Positions 1 to 8,750 are shown, numbered from the stretch's first letter. The stretch is 64,000 bases of DNA from an uncultured Luteitalea sp. (GCA_934541105.1 CAKTDA010000004.1:372001-436000), one strand, 5' to 3'. Numbers and translations are program-made. Notes: generated by a model from the letters alone, not told the origin.

Positions 1-314
1 GCCCGCCGCGCGCCGGTGGCGTCGGCCGGCGCCTCGGGCCCCACGTGCATGGTCTGCTGCCAGTTCTTCCAGTCGCGGTTGCGGATCAGCATCGCCACGG
101 GGCTGCCGAGCGTGTGCCCCTTGCGAACGCCGCTGAGGATCTCCGCCGTATCGGTCTCGATCTGCATGCGCCGTCCGCGGCCGTAGCCGAGTTGACGACG
201 GCGCAGGTCGCGGCCGAGCGCGTCCTGGTCGATCGGGAGGCCGGCCGGCAGGCCTTCGACCATGGCGACCAGGGCTTGTCCGTGTGATTCACCTGCCGTG
301 AGGAAGCGCAGCAT
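1..314 (-). CDS. aroC: Chorismate synthase, N-terminal part (runs off the left edge)
   Basis: Makes chorismate from EPSP, the last common step to Phe, Tyr and Trp. The minus strand from ATG at 314 reads openly to the window edge (104 codons). It carries the family signatures: GESHG at residues 8-12, with the conserved early His at 11, and the Arg-rich [12 protein letters not shown] stretch near 40-51 used for FMN and substrate phosphate. About two thirds of the usual 360-390 residues lie outside the window. No Shine-Dalgarno sequence precedes the ATG; a TAGAAT hexamer lies 10 nt upstream, so the mRNA may be nearly leaderless. It diverges from the AAA+ regulator at 492 and lies about 8 kb from the aromatic supraoperon, outside its attenuator. 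Confidence 0.95.
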   Translation of the reverse strand, partial: MLRFLTAGESHGQALVAMVEGLPAGLPIDQDALGRDLRRRQLGYGRGRRMQIETDTAEILSGVRKGHTLGSPVAMLIRNRDWKNWQQTMHVGPEAPADATGARR

Positions 315-324
315 TCAACCGAGG

Positions 325-330
325 ATTCTA
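325..330 (-). promoter_or_regulatory. -10-like hexamer of aroC (candidate leaderless promoter)
   Basis: TAGAAT reads on the minus strand, 10 nt before the aroC ATG. The transcript would start about 4 nt upstream of the start codon. No convincing -35 box is visible and no Shine-Dalgarno sequence is present. Confidence 0.35.
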
Positions 331-491
331 CACGCGCGACGCGGCGGGCGTGGTTCCGTCCCGTCGTAGTTCCTGCAGCGCCGTTCGAGGGCGTCCGTGG
401 CAGTTTCGGCAGCAGGCCGTGCTGATTCATCCGCGATTGCGCGCGATTGGTCCCCATGGCGGATGGCGAGTTCCTTGCTCGAGGGGACGAC

Positions 492-2609
492 ATGCCGCCG
501 ATCGTCCCGACCGACGCGCCGCCGCGTGCGGGCCGACTGATCGAGGCCGCCGGCGGTCTCGTGGATCTGGCCACGGGCCTGCCCGCGCGCCTCGTCACCG
601 AGCCGGCAGCGTGCGGCATCAGTACGCCGGCGGCTGCCGGCCGGTGGCCGGGCGAGACGGTCGTGGACGAATGGACGGCGCAGGACTGGCTCGGTCGCTG
701 GCAGCAGCGGCGCCTGCTCGTGCCCGCGCCGAACGATTGCCGCGCCGCGACGGCTGCCACGGCGCCGCCGGCGGCAATCACTGACGGTGCGCGCGGCGAT
801 GCCATCGGGATCACGCGCGCGACGTACGACGAGTGGCTCGGTATCGCGGCGCACGCGCGCGCTGCCGGTCAGGTGCCGGTCCATGCGTCGATGCTCGCGC
901 TCGTCCCGGCGTCGCGCCGGTTGCTGCCGCTCGTCGTCTGCGTGCCGGCGTCCGACCCGGTGGCGGCGCTGCCACATCTGGACGCATGCCTGGCACGTGG
1001 GGCGACCGTCGCGCTGCTCGTATCGCTGCCGGGCGACGGGTGCAGTTCGACGACGCGCGACGCGGCGTCCGATGCCTCTGCGCACGCGCAGGCAGGCATC
1101 CACATCCGCCAGCCAGACCACGCTGCCCGCATCCGCCACGTGCGCCGTGCGCTGCGGTCACTCCCGCGCGCGCCGCGCTGGCCCGCTGCCACATGGATTG
1201 CCCCGAGGGGTGGAGGTCGCCCTGCCATGACGCACCTGGAACTGCTCGACGTGAGCACGCAGATCGAGGACGCCCGACGCGACGACGAGGCCCTCGCCAT
1301 GGCCTGCCGGGCGGCCCGACAGCACACCCGCGCGGATCACGCCGCGATCGTATTTGCTCCCCCCTCAGGGCCGCTCGTCGTGGTGGCGAGCGACGGCCCT
1401 GATGCCGGCGCGCCGCAGGCATGGAGCCAGTTGTGCCGAGACGATGGGCCGGCCGAGATCGTGTCGTCTGAGGGCTGGCACACGGCCGCGAGGCACGACC
1501 GAGACGACGGCGCCACCGTCTGGATCCATGGCCGTTGGCGCACGCGCGAGCACGGCACGGGCGTGTGTGAACTGTTGTCGGTGTTTGCCAGGCTCGTCGC
1601 GCCCCGGATTGCCGCGCGCCTCCCTCGCCCAGACCCTGGCGGGCTGGAGGACACCCTCGTTGGCAGCAGCATCGTCATGCACGACGTGCGTGCGCAGATC
1701 GCACTCGCGGCCCGTGCGCCATTTCCCGTGCTGATTCGCGGCGAGAGCGGATGCGGCAAGGAACTGGCGGCGCGCGCGATTCACGCACTCGGCCCGCGGC
1801 GCCATCGCCGCTGCGCGACGATCAACTGCGCCGCCCTGCCCGACGAGTTGATCGAGTCCGAGCTGTTCGGGCACGTGCGCGGCGCGTTCACCGGCGCCGC
1901 CACCGACCGCGCGGGCCTGTTCGACGATGCGGATGGAGGCACGCTGCTGCTCGACGAAGTCGGGGAACTCGGCGGGCGTGCGCAGGCAAAGCTGCTGCGC
2001 GTGCTGCAGGACGGCGAGGTCCGCCGGGTGGGCGAGAACCATGCCCGCCGCGTGGACGTCCGCGTGATCGCGGCGACAAACGCCTCACTCGAGGATGCCG
2101 TGCGCCGCGGCACCTTCCGCGCCGACCTGTTCTATCGGCTCGACGTCGTCCGCGTGCGGATGCCGGCCCTGCGCGAGCGGCGCGAAGACATCCCCGGGCT
2201 CGCGCAGCACTTCTGGCGCGACTGCACCGCACGTGTCGGCAGCCGTGCCCGGCTCGAGGGGCGGGCGCTCGAAGCGCTCGTGGGCTTCGACTGGCCGGGC
2301 AACGTCCGTCAGTTGCAGAACACGCTTGCGGCGCTGGCGGTGCGGGCGCCGGCCCGGGGGCGCATCGGCGTGGACGACCTGCCGCCGGAGATTCGTCGCC
2401 ACGGTGTCGAGGGCGCCGACGGCTGGCGCGGCGGCCTCGACGCGGCACGCCGCGAGTTCGAGGCGACCTACGTCCGCGAGGCGCTCACACGCGCCGGTGG
2501 CCGGCCGTCGATGGCGGCGCGCGACCTCGGCGTGTCGCGACAGGGCCTCAGCAAGCTCGTGCGGCGCCTGGGCCTGGAGGATGAAACGCCCGGCCAGCGG
2601 CTGCCGTAA
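492..2609 (+). CDS. Sigma-54-interaction-type AAA+ transcriptional regulator
   Basis: An enhancer-binding-protein-like activator of about 705 residues. The AAA+ domain has Walker A GESGCGKE near residue 417, the sigma-54 contact loop GAFTGA near 464, Walker [10 protein letters not shown] and the arginine-rich sensor region. The C-terminus ends in a Fis-type helix-turn-helix ([15 protein letters not shown]). The N-terminal 400 residues are not a standard receiver; the part just before the AAA+ domain ([21 protein letters not shown]) resembles a GAF-like sensory fold, while the first 200 residues are unrecognised. I chose ATG 492 because GAGGGGA sits 4 nt upstream; TTG 447 and ATG 456 are in-frame alternatives without a ribosome site. 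Its target is unknown; the next gene is an ECF sigma factor 80 nt downstream. Confidence 0.88.
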   Translation: MPPIVPTDAPPRAGRLIEAAGGLVDLATGLPARLVTEPAACGISTPAAAGRWPGETVVDEWTAQDWLGRWQQRRLLVPAPNDCRAATAATAPPAAITDGARGDAIGITRATYDEWLGIAAHARAAGQVPVHASMLALVPASRRLLPLVVCVPASDPVAALPHLDACLARGATVALLVSLPGDGCSSTTRDAASDASAHAQAGIHIRQPDHAARIRHVRRALRSLPRAPRWPAATWIAPRGGGRPAMTHLELLDVSTQIEDARRDDEALAMACRAARQHTRADHAAIVFAPPSGPLVVVASDGPDAGAPQAWSQLCRDDGPAEIVSSEGWHTAARHDRDDGATVWIHGRWRTREHGTGVCELLSVFARLVAPRIAARLPRPDPGGLEDTLVGSSIVMHDVRAQIALAARAPFPVLIRGESGCGKELAARAIHALGPRRHRRCATINCAALPDELIESELFGHVRGAFTGAATDRAGLFDDADGGTLLLDEVGELGGRAQAKLLRVLQDGEVRRVGENHARRVDVRVIAATNASLEDAVRRGTFRADLFYRLDVVRVRMPALRERREDIPGLAQHFWRDCTARVGSRARLEGRALEALVGFDWPGNVRQLQNTLAALAVRAPARGRIGVDDLPPEIRRHGVEGADGWRGGLDAARREFEATYVREALTRAGGRPSMAARDLGVSRQGLSKLVRRLGLEDETPGQRLP

Positions 2610-2689
2610 GGACGGCCGATGCGGAATGGAACATTTCAGCAGTTGCGGTGTCCAACAAGACATCGGTACGCTCAGGAGGTGACTGCAGG

Positions 2690-3304
2690 GTGGCAGGGGA
2701 AGTCTCGATGAAGCCCGTCACGCTCGACTGGTCAGGTGTCAGCGATGCGGAGGCCGCGTTGGTCGCGGGCTGTCTCGCGGGCGACGAGCGTGCCTGCACC
2801 GAGCTGGTGGAAACGCACCAGCGAATGGTGTTCCAGCTCGCGTTCCACCTCCTTGGCGACAAGGAGGAAGCGCTCGACCTGTCGCAGGACGTGTTCCTCA
2901 CCGTCTTCCGCATGCTCGATCGCTTCCGCGGACAGTCGGCCCTCCGCACCTGGATCTACCGCATCGTCGTCAACCAGGCTCGCAACCGGCAGCGCTGGTG
3001 GCGCCGCCGCTTCAAGTCGGCGCAGGTCCCGCTCGACGTGCACGTTTCCGAGCACGGCGAGCTGTCGTCGCCGCGCGACGACTGCGGCCCCGAGCGCCTG
3101 CTACGCCAGAAGGAGCAGGCCGATCGCGTGTGGCAGGCGCTGCGCGAGTTGCCGTTCGACCAGCGGACCGCGCTCGTGCTGCGCGAGATCGACGGCCTCA
3201 GCTACGACGAGATCGGCTATTCGCTGAACGTCGCGGTCGGCACGGTGAAGTCGCGTTTGGCACGGGCGCGCCAGTTGTTGCGCGCGGAGCTGCAGGGGTC
3301 ATGA
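2690..3304 (+). CDS. ECF RNA polymerase sigma factor (RpoE-like)
   Basis: A sigma-70 family extracytoplasmic-function factor of about 204 residues with region 2 (ALDLSQDVFLTVFRMLDRF followed by LRTWIYRIVVNQARNR) and region 4 (LPFDQRTALVLREIDGLSYDEIG, then GTVKSRLARAR). I place the start at GTG 2690 because a consensus AGGAGGT lies at 2674-2680, about 10 nt upstream; ATG 2708, with GGGGA before it, is the alternative. The stop codon overlaps the ATG of the anti-sigma gene by 4 nt (ATGA), the usual arrangement of a sigma/anti-sigma couple. It may respond to an envelope signal relayed through that membrane partner. Confidence 0.92.
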   Translation: MAGEVSMKPVTLDWSGVSDAEAALVAGCLAGDERACTELVETHQRMVFQLAFHLLGDKEEALDLSQDVFLTVFRMLDRFRGQSALRTWIYRIVVNQARNRQRWWRRRFKSAQVPLDVHVSEHGELSSPRDDCGPERLLRQKEQADRVWQALRELPFDQRTALVLREIDGLSYDEIGYSLNVAVGTVKSRLARARQLLRAELQGS

Positions 3305-4104
3305 CGACGAGAGCGTGCGCCACGGTGTCGGGGTTGCTGTCGGCCTATCGTGACGGCGAATTGCCCGTGGCCGAGCACGTCCTCGTGTGCCAGCACCTGC
3401 ACGAGTGCGAGGCGTGCCGCGAGGAACTCGACGGGCTGGACGACCTCTCGGCACTGTTGCGTGGGCGCGCGGCGCGGGCCTCGGCGGTCGTGGGCGACGA
3501 GCCGACCCGCCACGGACTTGCCGGCGCCATCGTGAGCCGCGTGCTGGCCGAACAGGAGCAGTCGTGGCCGGTGAGGGCCCGCGAGGCCTTCGAGGACATG
3601 CACCTCGTGTGGGCCGGACTCTGCGCCACCGCAGCCGTGGTGATCTGCGCCGGCCTTGCCGCCGCACTCGTCCTGCTGGCGCCGGCCGAGCAGCGTGGCG
3701 ACTCGCTGCGCGCGATGGTCGCGATGCTCGCCTCGCCTGGCACCGACAGGGATCCGCTGCCGCTCGCCCCGGGCGTGCAGGCCCCGCGTGTCTCGGCCGA
3801 GGCCATCACGCCGTTCATGCTCGCCAACGACCTCACGCGGTCGTCACGGCACGAGGAGGTCGAGCTCGCCCTCTCGGCCATCGTCACGCGCGAGGGTCGC
3901 ATCGAGCAGGCCCGCGTGCTCGACGGCACGGCGACCGCCTCGCTCGTGCAGTCGCTCGAGGACGTCGCGCGGTTCCAGCCTGCGAGCCGTGCCGGCACGC
4001 CGGTGGCGGTGAGCCTCGTCTGGCTCGTCAGCCACACCACCGTGCGGCCCGACATGGTCAAGCCGCAGTCGGCGCGCCGCCTCCCGTCGCACGTCTCGAC
4101 CTAG
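3301..4104 (+). CDS. Zinc-finger anti-sigma factor with transmembrane segment and TonB-like C-terminus
   Basis: Predicted membrane-anchored inhibitor of the preceding ECF sigma factor (267 residues). The N-terminal ZAS-type finger is visible as His32-x3-Cys36-x2-Cys39 (HLHECEAC). A single hydrophobic helix (LCATAAVVICAGLAAALVLLA) follows near residues 104-125. The periplasmic part ends in a segment built like a TonB C-terminal domain (ALSAIVTREGRIEQARVLDG, then VARFQPA and a closing strand VAVSLVWLV). That combination suggests a sensor that docks envelope partners, but the TonB-like assignment is from pattern only. It is translationally coupled to the sigma gene by an ATGA overlap and is convergent with the beta-propeller gene at 4158. 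Confidence 0.85.
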   Translation: MTTRACATVSGLLSAYRDGELPVAEHVLVCQHLHECEACREELDGLDDLSALLRGRAARASAVVGDEPTRHGLAGAIVSRVLAEQEQSWPVRAREAFEDMHLVWAGLCATAAVVICAGLAAALVLLAPAEQRGDSLRAMVAMLASPGTDRDPLPLAPGVQAPRVSAEAITPFMLANDLTRSSRHEEVELALSAIVTREGRIEQARVLDGTATASLVQSLEDVARFQPASRAGTPVAVSLVWLVSHTTVRPDMVKPQSARRLPSHVST

Positions 4105-4157
4105 CCACCGCAGCACATCGACAGCCAACCTGCAGGCGTCGACTTCCGGAGCGACGC

Positions 4158-6443
4158 TCAGCGCCGATCGGGCCCGGCGTTTGCCGCCTCAGGCAGCCGC
4201 ACTTCCAGCGTCGCGAGGTTCGCGAGGCTGTCCGTGGCGCGCAGCACGATGGGGCCGTCGCCGAGATCGGCGGTGGGCACCGTGAAGCGCTCGCGCAGGC
4301 CGTCGAGCACGCCGTCATCGGGGAACACCGCCCGCCAGCGTCCATCTGCAAGCAGCACGTCCACGCGTTCGATCGTGGAGGCCGCATCGACGACCTCGAA
4401 GGCGATGGCCGCCGCGCGCGTCGCGGTGCGCGGGCGTGATGCGGGTGCGCGGTTCGCGCCGGCGTCGGTGGCCTCGACGAGCGCGCCTTCGAGCACGCGA
4501 ATCGCCGGCGGGGTGTTGTCGATGGTGATGGGGCCCGCCTCGCGCTCGGCCTGCAATGCCGTGCCGGCCGGGTTGGCGCGCGCGTCGGTCGCCACGACCC
4601 TCACGAGATAGCGCGCGTCGGGCAGGCGCGACGTGTCCCATGTGTAGACGCTGTCGACGAGGTCCTTGTCGAGCAGCCGCCACTCGGTGGAGCCGGTACG
4701 GCGGAGCCACACCTGATAGCGCAGGTCGTCCCTGTCGGGATCGCTGGCGTCCCACTGGAACGTCTGGAATCCCTTCTGGAACAGTCGGCGCCCGACGGAC
4801 GCGGTCGTGCTCGTGGGCGTGGCAGCCGCAATGGCCTGGTCGCGAGCCGGGGCTGGCGTGGTGGACTGGAAGCCGGCGAGATCGGGCGGCTCCTGAGTGC
4901 CGAACGGCTGCTGGAACACCACGCCCGGCGGGTGCACGGTGACGCTCGTGAAACGGGGCCGCTGGTTGCGCGGCAGGTAGGTCAGCGTCACGCCGTCGAG
5001 GGCGGCCGCGCCCGCGAGGTCCACTTTCAGCTGCAGGTAGCGCGCGGCGGGGCTCGCCACGCGGAGCACGCCATCGTCGTCGCGCACCGGCACCCAGTCG
5101 GCCCACGTGTCGTCGGGCGTGGAGGTGTTGCCGCTGCGAGTGGCAAAGGCCACGCGGCTGCCCTGGGGGCGATCGCCTTCCCAGCGCAGGAGGCCCCAGT
5201 TGGCGCCTGTCGTCGCATCCTTCACCTCGGACGTGTAGCTGCCGGTTGCTGCCGTGGCGCCCGACAGCTCGATGACCTTGCCGGGGTTCGATGCCGTCAG
5301 CAGGTAGCGGTCGCCCCGGGGGATGATCCGCGTCAACTGGCGCGCCGGCACCTGGGCGATGCGTGCCATCCGCACGGGGTCGCCCTCGAGCGCGTACACG
5401 ACGCCGTTGTCGGCGGCCACCAGGATGCGGCCGTCGGCAGCCACCGTGATGTCGAAGGGCAGTTCGCCGGTGGCTTCCCAGTAGGTGTCCACGAGGCCGT
5501 CGGCGTCGAGTCGGTAGACCGCACCGCGCGGGGCACTCGTGGTGCCGGTCGCCTGTCCGGACGTCGCGGGCGTCACGGTGGTCGAGTCGCCGATGGCGAC
5601 GATGGTGACTTCAGTGGACACCTGCGGAGTCGGTGCGGTGGCGGGTGAGGCTGCCGGAGGTGCGGCAGCACTCGGCGCGGCCCCGCCGGGCGACACGGCC
5701 AGCACCCACGTCGCGCCGTTGCCTGCGCGACGAATTGCCTGGACCTGCGTGTACGGGCCGTCGAGCAGCGCGAAGGCGCGGCCGTCGGGCGGCACGCGAT
5801 AGAGGCGGCCCGGGCTGTCGGTGCCGACGAGCAGTTCGCCGCGGTCGTCCACGCTGATGGCGGTGACGTTGGCGGCGGCGCTCTCGAACACCGTCTTCGG
5901 GGACGAGCCGTCCTTCTCGAGGCGATAGACGCGGCCCTTGCCGCCGGTGGCGACGTAGACGCGCTGCCGGCCATCGACGGCGAGTGCCCAGACGTAGGTG
6001 TCCTCGGGATCGAAGAACACCGTGGCGGTCCCGTCCCGCGCCACGCGATAGACCTTGCCGTCGGGGGATGTCGCCGCGAGCAGGGCGTCGCCATGCCAGG
6101 CGACGGCGTGGACCTGCAGTTCGTCGCTGTCCCACAGCACGCGGGTCTGCTCGCCCTCGACGGCAATCACCTGGCCCTCGTTGCCGCTTCCGACGTACAG
6201 CGTGCCGTCGGGGCCCGCGACCGCCGACCACAGGGCGGGGGACGGGTCCTCGTGGAGCACGCGCACGGCCGGCCCGAGCATGAGGCGGCCAGCGCGCGTG
6301 ACGGCGACCTGCTCGCCGCGCCCGGCCATCCAGTGTTCGCTGCTCGTGATCTCCCAGCGCGAGGGGCCGGCGGCGCGGAGCGGCAGCGTGGCCAGGGCCG
6401 CAGTCGCGGCCACGGCCAGGAACAGGCGATGGCGATGTGTCAT
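4158..6443 (-). CDS. Secreted beta-propeller (WD40/SMP-30-like) protein
   Basis: A 761-residue exported protein. It starts with a clear signal peptide (LFLAVAATAALATLPLRAAG). Residues from about 60 to 390 contain repeated blade-like units with GxLYVG, DGKVYRVA, GRVYRLEKDG and GRLYRVPPDG motifs, as in seven-bladed propellers. The middle has an Ala/Thr/Pro-rich low-complexity insert, and the C-terminal third has Ig/fibronectin-like segments (SDPDRDDLRYQVWLR; AREAGPITIDNTPPAIRVLE). No catalytic motif is seen. It starts 7 nt after the S55 peptidase stop, so both are co-transcribed. The exact function is unknown; a cell-surface scaffold or substrate of the peptidase is a guess. Confidence 0.8.
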   Translation of the reverse strand: MTHRHRLFLAVAATAALATLPLRAAGPSRWEITSSEHWMAGRGEQVAVTRAGRLMLGPAVRVLHEDPSPALWSAVAGPDGTLYVGSGNEGQVIAVEGEQTRVLWDSDELQVHAVAWHGDALLAATSPDGKVYRVARDGTATVFFDPEDTYVWALAVDGRQRVYVATGGKGRVYRLEKDGSSPKTVFESAAANVTAISVDDRGELLVGTDSPGRLYRVPPDGRAFALLDGPYTQVQAIRRAGNGATWVLAVSPGGAAPSAAAPPAASPATAPTPQVSTEVTIVAIGDSTTVTPATSGQATGTTSAPRGAVYRLDADGLVDTYWEATGELPFDITVAADGRILVAADNGVVYALEGDPVRMARIAQVPARQLTRIIPRGDRYLLTASNPGKVIELSGATAATGSYTSEVKDATTGANWGLLRWEGDRPQGSRVAFATRSGNTSTPDDTWADWVPVRDDDGVLRVASPAARYLQLKVDLAGAAALDGVTLTYLPRNQRPRFTSVTVHPPGVVFQQPFGTQEPPDLAGFQSTTPAPARDQAIAAATPTSTTASVGRRLFQKGFQTFQWDASDPDRDDLRYQVWLRRTGSTEWRLLDKDLVDSVYTWDTSRLPDARYLVRVVATDARANPAGTALQAEREAGPITIDNTPPAIRVLEGALVEATDAGANRAPASRPRTATRAAAIAFEVVDAASTIERVDVLLADGRWRAVFPDDGVLDGLRERFTVPTADLGDGPIVLRATDSLANLATLEVRLPEAANAGPDRR

Positions 6444-6450
6444 GAAATGT

Positions 6451-8283
6451 TTACGGAACGAGGGGAGTGATGGCGAGGGTGCGCTGGCCGGTGGCGACGG
6501 CGTCGGCCGGCAGTTCCCACTCGCCGAGCACGTCCTGGTCGAGGCTCGTGGTCACGACGCCCGGGGAGGCACCGAGCACGCTGATGACCGTGCCGGGCAG
6601 CGCCGGCAGGTCGCGGCCGTTAACCACCGACCCGGCCGCGGGACGCGTCAGGCGGACGTACCAGCGATCGCCGCGCCGGGCATCGTTGAGCAGCTTGACG
6701 AGCTCGTCGAGGCTGCGTGCCTGTTCGAGCGACCGGCGGCGGCCTTCGAGCTGCGCCAGCGAGGCGCCGTCGATGATCTGGAGCTGCAGCGGTCCCTGCG
6801 CGGTGGACGGAATCGGCACCTGCAGCCTGTGGAGCTGCGGCGTGCTGCGGAAGCTCCGCGTCTCGACCATCAGCGTGACGGTGTCTCCGGCGCGCGGCCG
6901 CGGATCGGCAACCCAGGCGCGATCGAGGCGGGTCGACCGCTGCCGTTCGTCGGTGCGCAGCGCGAGCGTGATGGGCCCGACCTGCGGCGTGCCGAGGTCG
7001 CTCCGGAGCACCGCGGCAAGCGGCGCGGCAAGGGAGGCGGCCGCGTTGACGACCGCCGCATCGCCGCCGAACACGTCGTCCATGCGCAGGGTCGCGTTGC
7101 CGACCGCGGCGGTGCCCTTCAGGTGGATGGTGGACACGCCGACTTCGCGCTGGTAGGACTGCAGGACGTTTGCCACCGACGCAAACAGGATGAGCGGCGA
7201 GAACAGCTGGTCCTCGGCGATCTCGAACGCGAAGTGCCGAGCCGGGCCATCGTTGGCCTCGAGGGCGACGGTCACCGGGATCGTGCGCGGCGTCGCGCCG
7301 AGGGTGCCGGCAATCGCGGTGGCGCGATCCTGATCCATCACGCCGAGAACCTCGCCGATCCGCGCGAGCTTGATCGAGTTGAGGAGGCTGGGAATCACCG
7401 CCACCACGTGGGCGCGCGTCATCGGCATCTGCGCGGGGCCGAGATTGAAGAACGGGTGCCCGAACGCGAGCACGCGCGTGCCGTCCACGCGGGTCACCGT
7501 GCCCGTGGCGCCGAGCGAGAGGTCGCCGCGGGCCAGGCTCACGCCGACGGCATCCCCGGCCGCGAGCGGACTGGCATCCACGGCGTCGGCCGTCGTCGCC
7601 ACGGCCCCGCCGCCGGAGGCCGGGACGAACCCCGCGGCGGCAAACGTGTCGGCGAGCCATGTGCCCGCCGGCGTCGAGAACCCGCTCATCGTCAACGGCG
7701 TGGCGATGGGGCGGAGCATTGGCGCTGCGGACGCCTCGACGCCGAAGCCTGCGAGCGTGGACCCGGCAACCGCGGCGCCGCCGTGCCCGGGAATCGATGC
7801 GAGGAAGGCCTGGCGCAAGGCGTCGGCCGTGAGCGGCGTGTCGAGCGGCAGGGCCGCAACGGCACGCGCACGCGCGGTCGCGCCGGCGGCCGTTGCATCC
7901 TCCATTTCCGCAATCGGCGTGATGCCGGCGATGGGCGCCTTCGCGAACTGGCCGAGGGAGTACGCCACGGCGCCGACAAGCCGGCCGTCGATGTAGACGG
8001 GGCTGCCGCTCATGCCCGCGATGACGCCCGTGTGCTCGAGGCCGGCCCCCTCGAGCCGCGCGAGGATGACCTGGCGCTTCGGGCCGATCACGCCGTCGAG
8101 CACGCCGAGGATGTGCGCCTTGAACGTCACCCGTTCGCCGCCGTCCATGCGCGTGATCCCTTCGCCGACGTGACCGCGCCGGAGCTCGGAGACGGGAAAG
8201 GTGGTGGTGCGCGCCGGCAGTGGTGCCACACAGAGCACGACTGCCAGGGACGCCGCGAGCGCGGCACGGAAGGGGCTGGCCAT
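6451..8283 (-). CDS. SpoIVB peptidase S55 domain protein, exported
   Basis: A predicted extracytoplasmic serine peptidase of about 610 residues. After a signal peptide (FRAALAASLAVVLCVAPLPA) come the S55 features: ELRRGHVGEGITRMDGG, the PDZ-like strand ILARLEGAGLEHTGVIAGM and the nucleophile motif GMSGSP followed by VYIDGRLVGAVAYSLG. This family is best known from sporulation SpoIVB, but long versions occur in many non-sporulating Acidobacteriota. I took ATG 8283 because the signal peptide begins there; the frame is open from 8346. The second half (residues 250-610) is unrecognised. The gene leads a two-gene unit with the beta-propeller protein. Confidence 0.85.
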   Translation of the reverse strand: MASPFRAALAASLAVVLCVAPLPARTTTFPVSELRRGHVGEGITRMDGGERVTFKAHILGVLDGVIGPKRQVILARLEGAGLEHTGVIAGMSGSPVYIDGRLVGAVAYSLGQFAKAPIAGITPIAEMEDATAAGATARARAVAALPLDTPLTADALRQAFLASIPGHGGAAVAGSTLAGFGVEASAAPMLRPIATPLTMSGFSTPAGTWLADTFAAAGFVPASGGGAVATTADAVDASPLAAGDAVGVSLARGDLSLGATGTVTRVDGTRVLAFGHPFFNLGPAQMPMTRAHVVAVIPSLLNSIKLARIGEVLGVMDQDRATAIAGTLGATPRTIPVTVALEANDGPARHFAFEIAEDQLFSPLILFASVANVLQSYQREVGVSTIHLKGTAAVGNATLRMDDVFGGDAAVVNAAASLAAPLAAVLRSDLGTPQVGPITLALRTDERQRSTRLDRAWVADPRPRAGDTVTLMVETRSFRSTPQLHRLQVPIPSTAQGPLQLQIIDGASLAQLEGRRRSLEQARSLDELVKLLNDARRGDRWYVRLTRPAAGSVVNGRDLPALPGTVISVLGASPGVVTTSLDQDVLGEWELPADAVATGQRTLAITPLVP

Positions 8284-8354
8284 CACGGAAGCGGAGCCGA
8301 ACAAGATGAGTCGGTTATGACACGCGGTCGATCGACGGTCAAGCAAGCAGAACA

Positions 8355-8441
8355 GTCGGCCTTCGTCATGCGGCCGTCGGCCCTCGTCACGCGGCGTCGG
8401 CCTTCGTCACGCGGCGTCGGCCTTCGTCACGCGCCCGTCGG
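8355..8441. repeat. Short tandem repeat, about four units of 20-21 bp
   Basis: The unit GTCGGCCTTCGTCACGCGGC starts at 8355, 8376, 8396 and 8416, with a degenerate partial copy from 8437. The period alternates between 20 and 21 bp and differences are one or two bases. It lies between the S55 peptidase start and the aromatic operon promoter, in a stretch with no gene. Confidence 0.85.
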
Positions 8442-8514
8442 CCGACGCGCCTCACAGGAGTGACCGTACTCGGTACCCGGCACCCGGCGGCGAGCGTCAT
8501 ACCTTGGACGAACG

Positions 8515-8544
8515 TTGACGATGTTCGGACGAGTCTGGTAGCGT
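8515..8544 (+). promoter_or_regulatory. Candidate promoter of the aromatic supraoperon
   Basis: TTGACG at 8515-8520 and TAGCGT at 8539-8544 are spaced 18 bp, with TG one base before the -10 (extended -10). Transcription would begin near 8551, about 4 nt before the leader-peptide ATG. An inverted repeat CGAAC-N9-GTTCG (8509-8513 and 8523-8527) straddles the -35 and could be an operator. Confidence 0.5.
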
Positions 8545-8554
8545 TGCGCTCGAC

Positions 8555-8668
8555 ATGCGGGGCCTTGCCGCGTTTCCCTTCGTCGATGGGCAGTCCTGCC
8601 ACCGCCTCCCGTTCACGGGTCGCTATTGGTGGTGGTCTGGCTCCAGCGCCGAGGGGGCGGCCGTCTAG
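8555..8668 (+). CDS. trpL: trp operon leader peptide (37 codons, Tyr-Trp-Trp-Trp)
   Basis: A short reading frame from ATG 8555 to TAG 8666-8668 has a Tyr codon at 24 and three consecutive Trp codons at 25-27 (TAT TGG TGG TGG, 8624-8635), plus Phe at 7, 9 and 20. It precedes the aromatic/trp genes by about 130 nt. Downstream is a perfect terminator hairpin, and between the Trp codons and the stop lies the strand that can pair with the terminator's 5' arm. These are the parts of a classical ribosome-stalling attenuator. There is no Shine-Dalgarno sequence, but the presumed transcript would start only 4 nt upstream. It is the only frame in the leader that contains a Trp run. Confidence 0.85.
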   Translation: MRGLAAFPFVDGQSCHRLPFTGRYWWWSGSSAEGAAV

Positions 8669-8737
8669 CCGCGCATCGACCAGTACAGGTTCGCAGGTCC
8701 TGGCGCCCCTTCGGCAACCGCCGAACGGGCGCTTTTT
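8648..8737 (+). terminator. trp attenuator: antiterminator and intrinsic terminator
   Basis: Terminator: GCGCCC (8703-8708) and TTCGGC (8710-8715), loop AACC (8716-8719), GCCGAA (8720-8725) and GGGCGC (8727-8732). This gives 12 paired positions with one C-C mismatch, followed by TTTTT (8733-8737). Antiterminator: GCCGAGGGGGC (8648-8658) pairs over 11 positions, one of them G-U, with GCCCCTTCGGC (8705-8715), which is the terminator's own 5' arm. The 5' antiterminator strand begins 13 nt after the last Trp codon. A ribosome stalled on Trp codons would leave it free; one that reaches the stop codon at 8666 would cover it and let the terminator form. A small GCGGC/GCCGC stem (8657-8661/8668-8672) may act as the pause hairpin. 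Confidence 0.85.
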
Positions 8738-8750
8738 GTGTTTGCACGAC

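Noticed and set aside
45..287. A short plus-strand frame at the left edge
   Set aside because: It lies antisense to aroC, whose GESHG and Arg-rich motifs are clear.
8355..8441. CRISPR-like array
   Set aside because: The repeats are contiguous with no spacers and there are no cas genes.
6055..8463. An 802-codon plus-strand open frame opposite the propeller and S55 genes
   Set aside because: It spans two real genes and their gap, has Arg/Gly/His-rich shadow composition and no recognisable motif.
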